Shown piece by piece: positions 16,123-23,774 of a DNA stretch of 47,390 nucleotides. The notes under the pieces are model-generated. The model made no database searches. It was not told the DNA's origin and saw only the letters and a list, made by a program, of their open reading frames with translations. The DNA is from a virus, in IMG/VR virus record IMGVR_UViG_3300042946_000447, positions 1 to 47,390 of that record; one strand, written 5' to 3'. Numbering within the stretch: the first letter of the stretch is position 1; every line of letters starts with the position of its first letter. The position numbers were made by a program, and so were the translations under genes.

Positions 16123-17367
16123 CTATGGAAGCCAGAAGACGGGCCGCTTAAGTAACCGTGCGCGGCGACCACGGGACGCCGTTGGAACATCGTCCTGCGC
16201 TGAAAACCCAGTTGCTTGGCTTTCACCGCCACCCGAATAACCGTGTACGCCAACACGCAGCCCGACTGTCACCGCGGTGTTGGACACCTGCAGGGAAATT
16301 CCGGTTGCCTGATCGTTGAAATAGATCGAGCTTCCACTTGCCCCTGCCCTCAGGTCGTCCCGTGTCTGAACGCTTCGCGTTGCCGTGCCGAGGGACGTGC
16401 CGACATTCGAGACCAGAGAGAAGGCCCGTAAGACCGTTGCTGATGCGTTGTCGCAGGTGTAGCCGCTGGTGCTGCCGTTTCCTCGAATGATCGGCCCGAG
16501 CGCAGGCTGACCGCCGTTCCTGGTAACGCTTTCAAGCACCGCCACATTGTTGGACGAAGACAGCGACGTCGGATGCCAGCCGTAATTACTGGCGTTGCCG
16601 ATACTGATGCCGCCACCGCCGCCGTCAAAGTACAATTTAGAACCGAGGCCGTCGCCGCTATTGCCCGTCTGGAATCGGTTTCCGTTCTCGCCTGCCACGG
16701 TCCAAGCACCACCCGCTCCGGATGGCGTGTGGGCTGACAGAAAGATAAACTCTGCGTTGTCGCGGAACGTGTCTGTAAAGCTCGTTTCGGGCCGTTCCGG
16801 GCGGATATCCCGCAGTTTGGCCCCCTTGCCGCGTAGCGTCACCGCGTCAATCCCCATGCGGTCCGCTTCAGCCTGAAGGAACTTGCCCAGCATCCGGCGC
16901 GGAATCGTCTCATCATCGACCATCCGGGCAAGGTCGGCGCGGATCAGAACTGCTTGCTTGAGTCGCTCCGTTGCCGTGGTCTGCCGCTCTTTTCTTCCGC
17001 CGAGGTGCAACTCCAGACGGTCCGGCCTGTGGCACCGCAATGGGCGACACGCAGCCTCTCCATCGTCGTCTGCACCGTCCGTCAGGTGAGACCAAACCAT
17101 CTCCTCGACCGTGTCCCCGCTGGGGCGGAAGAACAGCGCCCGTTCCCAAGCGTCTCGGTCCCGGGTGGCGTTGCCAGCGCCAAGTTCAATCGCGCCTTCA
17201 GGCAACTCGCCATCGACCACAGCCACCGCGTAGCCCAGCGCGGTCAAATGAACGTGCGTGGCGGTCGGTCGCAGGTCAATCGCGGACGTGACGTTATCCG
17301 GCAACGCCCAGTGAGGCATGCCGTCGTCTGTTTTCCAGCGGTAAGGCACCAGGGCCGTTGCCATCAT
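16123..17367 (-). CDS. Fibre-like protein with jelly-roll C-terminal half
   Basis: The 414-residue protein has a helical N-terminal part of about 170 residues containing charged helices (ERLKQAVLIRADLARMVDDE). The beta-rich C-terminal half resembles a LamG/concanavalin sandwich: FIFLSAHTPSG, GSKLYFDGGGGG, SSIYFNDQATG and VGLRVGVHGY. Such layouts are common in tail fibres and surface-binding proteins. The ATG overlaps the stop of the small membrane protein (ATGA). It lies far from the main virion operon, which is unusual. Confidence 0.6.
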   Translation of the reverse strand: MMATALVPYRWKTDDGMPHWALPDNVTSAIDLRPTATHVHLTALGYAVAVVDGELPEGAIELGAGNATRDRDAWERALFFRPSGDTVEEMVWSHLTDGADDDGEAACRPLRCHRPDRLELHLGGRKERQTTATERLKQAVLIRADLARMVDDETIPRRMLGKFLQAEADRMGIDAVTLRGKGAKLRDIRPERPETSFTDTFRDNAEFIFLSAHTPSGAGGAWTVAGENGNRFQTGNSGDGLGSKLYFDGGGGGISIGNASNYGWHPTSLSSSNNVAVLESVTRNGGQPALGPIIRGNGSTSGYTCDNASATVLRAFSLVSNVGTSLGTATRSVQTRDDLRAGASGSSIYFNDQATGISLQVSNTAVTVGLRVGVHGYSGGGESQATGFSAQDDVPTASRGRRARLLKRPVFWLP

Positions 17368-17459
17368 TTCTCCTCGCCACGCTCACACAACACGCCCAAA
17401 ACGATCACGACAGCGACAATCAGCAACACGGCGAAATCAACGTCCATTTCGTCGAGCAT
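17364..17459 (-). CDS. 31-residue single-span membrane protein
   Basis: The short peptide starts MLDEMDVDF, has one membrane segment (residues 9-24, AVLLIVAVVIVLGVLC) and ends CERGEEK. It starts three bases after the metallophosphoesterase stop and its TGA overlaps the ATG of the next gene. Coupling on both sides and the clear hydrophobic span support a real gene. A charged tail on each side of one span suggests a small holin-like or membrane-regulating peptide; function unknown. Confidence 0.6.
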   Translation of the reverse strand: MLDEMDVDFAVLLIVAVVIVLGVLCERGEEK

Positions 17460-17461
17460 GG

Positions 17462-18451
17462 CTAGTAGACCTTGCCCTTGATGACCTTCTTGTTTTCCAC
17501 CTTCCACGCCCCTTCTTTGTCGATCTCAACCATCGCGAACCCGTGCGTGCTGTTGCTGATTGGCCGATATCGGTATCTGGTTTGGCAGAGACAGGCCGTC
17601 GTGTATGTCGTGTGTTCGTGTTCCCCAAGCGTCTTTTCGCTATGTTCGCTTCGGCGGTGAACGTGACCACACATTGCCGACTCTTTTGTCTTGTTCCAGA
17701 GGCTTTTTGCTGGACTGGCCCCGCCCCCGCCGCCGCCAAACTCGTGACCATGAAGCACCGGCAGCTTTCCAATGTGGACTGGTCGGCACTCCTTCACGAC
17801 GTGGATGTCGAGCTTCTTCGTGTCGTAAATGCTGTCCCACTCAAACGCATTCACCCCCAAAAACTCCGGGGCTTTCTGCTGCATATACTTGTCGTAGCGT
17901 TCCTCGTGATTGCCCATCTTCCAGACGATCGTTGACCCAGGAAACTGGCCTCGCAGATACCGAAGCATCTCAATCGTCTTGTTGATCTCTTCGCCAAAGT
18001 TCCGCTCTCTCGGGTCGGTCTGCCAATGGCTGATTGCGTGTCCGTCTGCAATGTCACCATTCAGCAGAAGCCGATTGCATCCCTCTTTTTGCCCCCACTT
18101 AACAGCGGTATCGAGCGCAGTTTCATCATGAAACGGCACATGGATATCGCTTAGAACCAGCACTTTCGCTGGCCCGATCATCTGGTACGGCTTCCAGTCA
18201 ACAAACGTCGGAATCGAGGCAGGCATTCCAGCAACTGTGTGCTTCGTCGGCGCGTGGGTTGCTTTGTGCCTGTGTCCCTTACCCATCGCGCCCCTTGCAT
18301 ACCTGACCAGACACCGAGCCGCTTCAACGTCCGTGAACAACTTTGGCGAGTCTTTGTACGCCATCCGGGCAATCTGGCGGCTTGAGCTGTCTGGAAACTT
18401 TGCCAGCAGATCATGGATCAGCTTTCGCCCGTGCGGGTTTGCACTCGCCAT
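17462..18451 (-). CDS. Calcineurin-like metallophosphoesterase
   Basis: The 329-residue protein has the full metal-binding set: SDIH (D102, H104), NGDIADGH (D133), GNHE (180-183), HGHEF near 243 and CGHVH near 266. The first 80 residues are a separate helical, basic region (RQIARMAYKDSP) that may be a helix-turn-helix. The family hydrolyses phosphate esters, including nucleic acids and nucleotides, with two metal ions. The ATG at 18449-18451 has GAGGG 7 bases upstream. In a phage early operon a nuclease or 2',3'-cyclic phosphodiesterase role is plausible. Confidence 0.9.
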   Translation of the reverse strand: MASANPHGRKLIHDLLAKFPDSSSRQIARMAYKDSPKLFTDVEAARCLVRYARGAMGKGHRHKATHAPTKHTVAGMPASIPTFVDWKPYQMIGPAKVLVLSDIHVPFHDETALDTAVKWGQKEGCNRLLLNGDIADGHAISHWQTDPRERNFGEEINKTIEMLRYLRGQFPGSTIVWKMGNHEERYDKYMQQKAPEFLGVNAFEWDSIYDTKKLDIHVVKECRPVHIGKLPVLHGHEFGGGGGGASPAKSLWNKTKESAMCGHVHRRSEHSEKTLGEHEHTTYTTACLCQTRYRYRPISNSTHGFAMVEIDKEGAWKVENKKVIKGKVY

Positions 18452-18755
18452 CACCCGGCCCTCTGTACTGCATCACATCGAACAGGATCGCAGACAGTTC
18501 ACTCGCGACCGCTGACACCCACTCCTCGTTACAGTCGCTTCGCACCCCGTGTAGGAACTCGTGAATCAGCGTGTCGATCAGGTCTTTGCCGGCCAGTTTG
18601 TCGTAAACAAAAATCGTCCGAGCGTCCCAGTCACACAGCCCGTCAACGCGGTGAGATATCCCGTGTGATTTCGCCGTGTCCGTCAATCGTCGTCGGGGCA
18701 GCAGGACCAGCCGCCACGGCTTGCCCGCTACCGTGATTCGCTTGGCTGGCTGCAC
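18411..18755 (-). CDS. Small zinc metallopeptidase-like protein (HExxH)
   Basis: The 114-residue protein carries IHEFLHG (H65, E66, H69), the zinc-binding motif of gluzincin-like and SprT/IrrE-like peptidases, followed by acidic residues (NEEW) that can give the third ligand. The start is uncertain. I chose the GTG at 18753-18755; the frame is open to an ATG at 18836, and both overlap the upstream gene. Phage homologues have ITVAGKPWRLV-like starts, which fits this choice. Substrate unknown; such proteins often sit near repressor-cleavage or host-protein targeting systems. Confidence 0.75.
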   Translation of the reverse strand: MQPAKRITVAGKPWRLVLLPRRRLTDTAKSHGISHRVDGLCDWDARTIFVYDKLAGKDLIDTLIHEFLHGVRSDCNEEWVSAVASELSAILFDVMQYRGPGDGECKPARAKADP

Positions 18756-19014
18756 GGCTGGCTCCCGTAATGATGTCCAGACAATCCGAGTAGCCGCACA
18801 GGTCAACCATGCTGTCTCGGTGGTCTGGCGTCTCAACCAACCTCGCCACCTTCACCGCGAGCATGCACAGAACAACCTCGTGCGGTTCGATCTTCCGACC
18901 CAGAATCACTGTCCAGATCGCTGCGATGCGTTCATGATTCGGGCGAGGGTCGCCATAGTCCCGGCCCCGCTTGGCGACAATCTGCGTTGCCTCTTGAATC
19001 ACCGAAGCCATCAT
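18643..19014 (-). CDS. DUF6378 phage protein
   Basis: The 123-residue protein has the pattern KRGRDYGDPRPNHERIAAIW, then KIEPHEVVLCMLAVKVARL and HRDSMVDLCGYSDCLD. This is the conserved core of the DUF6378 phage family, mostly helical and resembling all-alpha nucleotide-binding proteins. The C-terminal 35 residues are low-complexity and overlap the metallopeptidase gene. GAGGGA precedes two adjacent ATGs. Function is not established; a role in nucleotide metabolism is a guess from its fold-like pattern. Confidence 0.82.
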   Translation of the reverse strand: MMASVIQEATQIVAKRGRDYGDPRPNHERIAAIWTVILGRKIEPHEVVLCMLAVKVARLVETPDHRDSMVDLCGYSDCLDIITGASRAASQANHGSGQAVAAGPAAPTTIDGHGEITRDISPR

Positions 19015-19124
19015 TCCCTCTGTGCGAAAAGGGCGTCCTTGCCCTTACAGCCCGCATCATGCGAACCGAGATATATCGCCCCCTCTCATACAGAGATGTC
19101 AGGGCGGCGAAATCTTGCTTCCTG

Positions 19125-19466
19125 CTACTGGCAGACCTGCTGCCACCCAAAGCGGGTCCAAACAAAGCGACATGTTGGTGCGGCGTACTGAATCGACTGC
19201 GGGGCGATCTGCTTTGGCGTCGGCTTCGGAGCGACCGGGACCGCGAGACTTGGAACTTCAGCGGGCTTACTGGCGACGACAGGCCCGACCGAGAACACAT
19301 CGAGCATCAGCAGCGGCCCCGTAGTACCCTCGCCGCACGAGAACACGTCCAGCATCAGCGTGTCGCTTTTGCTAGTCGTCGCCGGCAGCACTGCGAACAC
19401 GTCCGGCAGGTCATTGGCGTACGCTGGAGCGCAGCAGAGCAGGGCGGCAAAGAGAGTCGGTCGCAT
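19125..19466 (-). CDS. Secreted small protein with repeated DVF motif
   Basis: The 113-residue protein starts with a signal peptide (MRPTLFAALLCCAPAYA then ND), with a likely signal peptidase site after AYA. The mature part has three DVF copies (LPDVFAV, LMLDVFSCGEG, LMLDVFSVGP), then a Pro/Ala spacer, and a two-Cys end (CRFVWTRFGWQQVCQ). GAGGTGA lies 4 bases before the ATG, a very strong site. It follows the papain-like protease gene. It may be a periplasmic partner of that protease, for example a pro-piece or a spanin-like factor; this is inference. Confidence 0.7.
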   Translation of the reverse strand: MRPTLFAALLCCAPAYANDLPDVFAVLPATTSKSDTLMLDVFSCGEGTTGPLLMLDVFSVGPVVASKPAEVPSLAVPVAPKPTPKQIAPQSIQYAAPTCRFVWTRFGWQQVCQ

Positions 19467-19470
19467 CGTG

Positions 19471-20493
19471 TCACCTCGTGAAAGGAACGGTGGAAGCAAA
19501 CACGTCAATCGTGAGTTGTTGGGCAGGAAACCCATCGAAGTCCGAATAGGCCCACGAATCGCCCTGCCGCGTGATGTAATCCATGTCGCTGGCCTCGACC
19601 CAGAATCCGCCGGGAGGCTCGTCGGCAAGCGGGGCAGGGTGAGCAGCATCGCCCCAGCTATTCAAGATGTAGAAGCGACCCGCAGGCCCACGCGATCCGT
19701 CGTACGCGATCACGCACATCTGGTGCATCCAGCGGGTATTCCTGCGGGCGACCTGCTGCCCGTCACGCGGCTTGATGTCGGTGCTGCCGTAGTCGCTGGC
19801 AATCGTGACCGGATACCCGTTGCAGATGGCGTCTCGGCAATCTACGGCTGTCGCAACCGGGGCGGTCGTCTTGACCAGCCGCTGCATGGCGAGCCGGATC
19901 ATGTCATCCGGCGGACCATTACTGCCCCACTGGCGGGCGATGGCTCCCGAGTAAGGCGGACAACCTGGATCGTCGAGCGATAGCACGCCGTACTTGCTGA
20001 CGCCCTTCGCGGCCCAGGCTCCGACCGAGCCATCACCGCGAACGCGATTCTTGCCGATCTGGACCCGCGAGATACCGTAGACATACGCCGTCGAGACACG
20101 GCGGAACTCAGTCGCAGGCCCATCGCGGGCAATTCGGATACAGAGCAGGTATTCAATCGCGTTCTTGGTGCCGAAGCTCACACAATCCCCGACCTGCTGC
20201 GGGTAATTATCCGTGTGCCGACCCAACACTTTCGTCGTCGCGTCCCACAGCTTCACGACAGCGCGGCTGTTGTCTTGGTAGACCGGCACGCCGTCGGCGT
20301 TGACGACCTGAAACGGCGTCGATTCAGCGACAACCGGCGCGGCGATCTCCGCGTGGTTTTCGACCAGCCCGTAGCGGTGATCCTCGGGCGTGACCGATGG
20401 CGAAGCAGTCAGCCACACAGCCAGACCGGCAGCCATCACGCCGAGGAAGAACGGCGCGCCCCACTTCAGAATGGACCACTGGCGGCGAGACAT
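19471..20493 (-). CDS. Membrane-anchored papain-like (C1) cysteine protease
   Basis: The 340-residue protein has one N-terminal membrane anchor (residues 12-30), a linker, then a C1-type peptidase domain. The active site is visible: Q99/Q100 with VGDC (C104) and helix VSFGTKNAIEYLL, H257 in WMHQMCVIAYDG, and N278 in LNSWGD. Extra Cys pairs suit an oxidising compartment, so the enzyme should face the periplasm. It is neighbour to a secreted protein and a holin-like PKD protein. No lysozyme or amidase was found in the genome, so this may be the envelope-degrading enzyme. A role in superinfection or protein processing is the alternative. Confidence 0.88.
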   Translation of the reverse strand: MSRRQWSILKWGAPFFLGVMAAGLAVWLTASPSVTPEDHRYGLVENHAEIAAPVVAESTPFQVVNADGVPVYQDNSRAVVKLWDATTKVLGRHTDNYPQQVGDCVSFGTKNAIEYLLCIRIARDGPATEFRRVSTAYVYGISRVQIGKNRVRGDGSVGAWAAKGVSKYGVLSLDDPGCPPYSGAIARQWGSNGPPDDMIRLAMQRLVKTTAPVATAVDCRDAICNGYPVTIASDYGSTDIKPRDGQQVARRNTRWMHQMCVIAYDGSRGPAGRFYILNSWGDAAHPAPLADEPPGGFWVEASDMDYITRQGDSWAYSDFDGFPAQQLTIDVFASTVPFTR

Positions 20494-21222
20494 TTACACA
20501 AGCTCCAATTGCTTAGGGGCCGGTGCAGGCTCTTTGAACAGGTCGCACTTGGCGAGTCGCTCGGCTTCGCGGATTCGCTTCAAAGCGATCTCAAAGTACT
20601 TTGGTTCCTTCTCGATGCCGACAAAGCGGCGTCCGGTGCGGATGCATGCTACGCCGGTCGTGCCCGATCCAGCGAACGGGTCGAGGATCAGGTCTCCCGG
20701 CGTACTACCGACTTGCTCAAGGCACCAACGCATCAGGCAGACAGGCTTTTGCGTCGGGTGGTTTCGTGTGTCGCCTTTGTCCTCGCCCGCGCCTTGGCAC
20801 ATACCCTTCCAGACGTATGAGAAAATGCGAGACGCTCCCCGGCGGGAATGCCATGCGAACTCAACATCAGAAAAGCTATCCCACGGCTCCTTGTCGCCCA
20901 GCTTATTCCAAGCCAAAAAGCGACCATGCGGCAGACGCTGGGAGAAGTGATCGGCACCCCACATCAGGACGTTATCGCACAGGGATAGGAACGGAGCGGG
21001 GTCGAAGGGCTGATCGTCGCCCGCAATCGCTTCAATATTTCGCTGTTCACCTGCCTCGAACTTGACGCCGCAGTAGCCGCCTTTCTTTCCGCCAGTCCCC
21101 TTCTTGTACGAAATGCCATACGGCGGATCTGTCACGACCGCATCGACCTTGCCCAGCGTCGGCAGCACGTCCAGACAGTCGCCGAGGTACAGCGTGCAAT
21201 GCTCGGTATGTTCGACGCGCAT
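20494..21222 (-). CDS. DNA methyltransferase (beta class, N6-adenine or N4-cytosine)
   Basis: The 242-residue protein has motif IV TDPPYG (residues 32-36) near the N-terminus and motif I LDPFAGSGTTG (around residue 195) near the C-terminus, the order of beta-class amino-methyltransferases. HPTQKP stands before motif I. The ATG overlaps the TGA of the upstream gene. No restriction endonuclease is adjacent, so it is probably an orphan enzyme that protects phage DNA or marks control sites. The target sequence cannot be read from the protein. Confidence 0.93.
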   Translation of the reverse strand: MRVEHTEHCTLYLGDCLDVLPTLGKVDAVVTDPPYGISYKKGTGGKKGGYCGVKFEAGEQRNIEAIAGDDQPFDPAPFLSLCDNVLMWGADHFSQRLPHGRFLAWNKLGDKEPWDSFSDVEFAWHSRRGASRIFSYVWKGMCQGAGEDKGDTRNHPTQKPVCLMRWCLEQVGSTPGDLILDPFAGSGTTGVACIRTGRRFVGIEKEPKYFEIALKRIREAERLAKCDLFKEPAPAPKQLELV

Positions 21223-22451
21223 CAGGCCGTCCCCCACCGCAGGCCCGCAGCGACTTCGCGGAACAACCCCGCCCAGTCGTCGAGCGCCTTGAGTTGCGGG
21301 GCAATCTCTTTCAGCCGCGCATTGAGCTTGCCCACGACAGCCAGCAACGACGGGCGAGGAATGCCGATCTTGGCCAGAAACGCCCGCGCGATCTTGGCAG
21401 CCATCTCGTTGATATTCGCGCCGGTGAAGTTTGCGGGCGTTGCGACGATCTCCGCAGCCATCGCCTCACAGATTCCCGCGTAGGCAATGCGGTCGTCCTT
21501 CGAGATGTCTTTAGCCCACGTCGCAACGTCCCGAGTCAGGTTGAAACGCGACTCAGGGGGACCGGGCGGCACAGGGGGAGAAGGCTCCGGTGCCGGTGGT
21601 CCCGGCGTGGGCGTCGGTGCAGGCGACGGCGGCGTCGGTGTCGGCACCGGAGCGGGAGGGGATGGCGGGATAGGCGACGGCGTAGGCTGCGGTGTCGCGG
21701 GAATCGTGACCGTCCACGTCAGCAGGTCGGCCCCTTCGGCGTTCGAGACGACGAGCGTGTACTGCCACGAACCCGGCAGGCTCGCGATATTGATCCGCGA
21801 TCCATCCTCGCCGCACGTCCGAAACATCACGCGACCCGGCAAGTCAGGCTGAACACGCCAGAGATAGCGGACCTTGTCGCCCTGCGATCCAGAGGCGTCG
21901 AGCGTGAGCAGTTCGCCAGCCGTGCCCGTCGTCGGCCCGTTGATGACGGCTTTGGGGGCGGCGGCAGAGGCAGCACCGGCGATGGACAAAAACACCAGCA
22001 GGGACTTGGTAACTGCTGGTAAATCGACAATGCCGCTGTCGTCTTCGGTCGACTTCGGGACGAACGCCTGTCCGCTGAACCCGGTAATCGGCCCCTCAAA
22101 CTGCGGGAACACATCCGGCACAACCGGCGTCTGATACGGCTCGAACGCCTTCCGCACGATATCGACCAGCAACTGAAACGCTTCCGGCGTCAACTGCCGG
22201 CGAAAGCTCTCGATTGCCGACCGAAGCCCAGCAACCGCAAGCGATCCACCCAACCCCAGCAGCATCACCCACAGGTCGGGCGTCATCCAGGCAGGCAGCG
22301 CGAATCCGTCCGCGTTCATGATCCGTGGGCAGGTCGCGTAGTAGCCGACCGAGCCAGCCGCAATCAAGGCCGCACCCGCGTAGCTTTTAAACCCGTTCGT
22401 GGCCCGCCAGATAGCGAGGCCGACCTGCACCAGCGTGATAACCCAGCCCAT
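21222..22451 (-). CDS. Holin-like membrane protein fused to a PKD domain and Pro-rich linker
   Basis: The 409-residue protein has three hydrophobic segments in its first 90 residues (VITLVQVGLAIW, AALIAAGSVGYYA, LWVMLLGLGGSLAVAGL), then a linker, then a fourth hydrophobic segment near 150-165 (SLLVFLSIAGAASAAA) that resembles a signal sequence. It continues with a PKD/Ig-like domain (AVINGPTTGTAGELLTLDASGS, about 165-250), a Pro/Thr-rich stretch (about 254-300) and a helical end. GGAGGTG is 7 bases before the ATG. A surface-exposed or envelope-spanning role is likely. The holin label rests only on the N-terminal spans and neighbours. Confidence 0.65.
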   Translation of the reverse strand: MGWVITLVQVGLAIWRATNGFKSYAGAALIAAGSVGYYATCPRIMNADGFALPAWMTPDLWVMLLGLGGSLAVAGLRSAIESFRRQLTPEAFQLLVDIVRKAFEPYQTPVVPDVFPQFEGPITGFSGQAFVPKSTEDDSGIVDLPAVTKSLLVFLSIAGAASAAAPKAVINGPTTGTAGELLTLDASGSQGDKVRYLWRVQPDLPGRVMFRTCGEDGSRINIASLPGSWQYTLVVSNAEGADLLTWTVTIPATPQPTPSPIPPSPPAPVPTPTPPSPAPTPTPGPPAPEPSPPVPPGPPESRFNLTRDVATWAKDISKDDRIAYAGICEAMAAEIVATPANFTGANINEMAAKIARAFLAKIGIPRPSLLAVVGKLNARLKEIAPQLKALDDWAGLFREVAAGLRWGTA

Positions 22452-22513
22452 TCGCCTGCACCTCCGCACGAGTATTACCGCGTGCAAGTAGTGCAGCACA
22501 TCCAACTATTAAA

Positions 22514-22696
22514 TCAAGAGGCGTTCTTATCTCGATGTAACCTGTTACGCCGTTGACGCTTCGACCGCATGATAATCTCATGCAAGCAGCGCTTCTTTGT
22601 CTGGCCCGGCTTTTTGATGCTCTCGATATAGGCGTCGTCGTCGGCTGATATGCCGATTGTGGTGCCGGGTTTAGTCAGTTTGGGTAGTGGCATCAT
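22514..22696 (-). CDS. Small basic ribbon-helix-helix-like protein
   Basis: The 60-residue protein (MMPLPKLTKPG) has a strand TTIGIS, a helix DDDAYIESI, a turn and a second helix KKRCLHEIIMRS, then a very basic tail. This is the layout of Arc/MetJ-type ribbon-helix-helix DNA-binding proteins. It overlaps the end of the gene before it. A transcription regulator is the suggestion; the sequence is short, so confidence is moderate. Confidence 0.55.
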   Translation of the reverse strand: MMPLPKLTKPGTTIGISADDDAYIESIKKPGQTKKRCLHEIIMRSKRQRRNRLHRDKNAS

Positions 22697-22889
22697 GCCC
22701 CCTTTTCGTTGCTTGTTCAGCGTGGATCAGTTCCGCACGGGCGAGCCAGCCGTGCCATGCGTGAAACGAGCTTCCGTAGAAGTATTCGCCGTTGTCGCTC
22801 TGTCTGCGAAATGCGTGCGGTCGCCAGCCTTTCGACTTGCCCCACGCCTCAAACGCCACCCGCTCGGCTTCGATTTGGTCTGGTGTCAC
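22671..22889 (-). CDS. Hypothetical protein
   Basis: The 72-residue protein starts at GTG (22887-22889), which overlaps the preceding stop (GTGA). It reads VTPDQIEAERVAFEAW, then RRQSDNGEYFYGSSFHAWHGW, a pattern seen in small phage proteins of unknown function (a helix, a short sheet, then a second helix). Coupled start and position support a real gene. Confidence 0.68.
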   Translation of the reverse strand: MTPDQIEAERVAFEAWGKSKGWRPHAFRRQSDNGEYFYGSSFHAWHGWLARAELIHAEQATKRGHDATTQTD

Positions 22890-23212
22890 TCCCGCACCCC
22901 TTTCTCCGCAGCCTCGACCGCCGCTTTGATCGCGGCGAGTTGTGTTGGGCCTGAACCCATAGTCAGAGGCTCCCGGCCCGGCAGGCGAACCCACGCCCAC
23001 CATCCGTCATGGTCCTGTCCCGCCTCAAATCCGATGCAACGCGCCAGCAGCGCCCCGACTTCGGCGTGTTCGTTGGTGTTGTCGCTTTTCAACCCAATAT
23101 CCCAGAACGAACGGCAGGACGGACAGAAGCCCTCTTCGATATCGCTCGGAAGAACGGAATCGTACTTCTTGCCTTGCTCCCCACACTCCGGGCATTGATA
23201 CACACTCATCAC
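22886..23212 (-). CDS. Zinc-ribbon protein
   Basis: The 108-residue protein has a rubredoxin-like zinc ribbon at the N-terminus: YQCPECGEQGK (residues 5-15) and FCPSCRSFWD (29-38). The second half (GWWAWVRLPG, then a helix AAIKAAVEAAEKG) is a separate small domain found in phage proteins. The ATG overlaps the stop of the preceding gene. Zinc ribbons bind nucleic acid or proteins; no specific role is visible. Confidence 0.72.
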   Translation of the reverse strand: MMSVYQCPECGEQGKKYDSVLPSDIEEGFCPSCRSFWDIGLKSDNTNEHAEVGALLARCIGFEAGQDHDGWWAWVRLPGREPLTMGSGPTQLAAIKAAVEAAEKGVRE

Positions 23213-23541
23213 TCCCCCAGTGCCGCGACGAGGCGGCGAATGTCACGCATCTTGGCGATGCAAACGTCGTCAACGCCCAACTTAAAGAACCAGTCGCCAC
23301 CGTCTTCCACGACCTCGATTGTCAGATGCTCTCTCGGCGTGATGTACCACTTCGTGACATATTTGCTTTTAGTCCACCCGTCAGCCTTTAGGCGCTCGGG
23401 CGTCACCGGCTCGTCGTCGTCGGGGCGGACCGTGGTCATAACGTGATTGATAAGCGCTTGTAGGTCTTCCGATGAAATGCGGTTGACGTTCCATTCCTCA
23501 TTGACTCGTTCCGCCGCCTCAATCAGTTGCTTTGCGTTCAT
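23209..23541 (-). CDS. Hypothetical protein
   Basis: The 110-residue protein (MNAKQLIEAAERVNEEW) begins with a helical part and has a beta-hairpin-rich second half (YVTKWYITPREHLTIEVVEDGGDWFFKL would be its core). It is joined to its neighbours by ATGA overlaps at both ends, so it is translated in series with them. No family recognised. Confidence 0.68.
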   Translation of the reverse strand: MNAKQLIEAAERVNEEWNVNRISSEDLQALINHVMTTVRPDDDEPVTPERLKADGWTKSKYVTKWYITPREHLTIEVVEDGGDWFFKLGVDDVCIAKMRDIRRLVAALGE

Positions 23542-23774
23542 TCTTGCTCCCCCTTGATCTTCGCGGCCTCTGCCGCCATGCCGTCAACCGCCGCCTGGTA
23601 CAGACGCTCTGTGTGTTCCGGCGGCACGCCTAGCTGCGTCATCATTCCCGCTGACGCAACCATGCCACCGGCCTTAACCATGTGGATTGGAAATTCTGTC
23701 GTGTCCGCCATCGTGGCCCTGTATCGCAGACAGAGGCACATCATTTCCTCCATCAGTTTTGTCGCGTCGTTCAT
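23538..23774 (-). CDS. Small Met-rich helical protein
   Basis: The 78-residue protein starts MNDATKLMEEMMCLC and is mostly helical, with many Met residues (MEEMM, KAGGMVASAGMMTQ). The ATG overlaps the TGA of the tandem-repeat protein gene (ATGA). Function unknown. Confidence 0.62.
   Translation of the reverse strand: MNDATKLMEEMMCLCLRYRATMADTTEFPIHMVKAGGMVASAGMMTQLGVPPEHTERLYQAAVDGMAAEAAKIKGEQE

Noticed and set aside
19015-19124. Intrinsic terminator (AAGGGC hairpin before TTCG on the minus strand)
   Set aside because: The stem is only 6 bp and the T-run too short; it lies just before a ribosome binding site.
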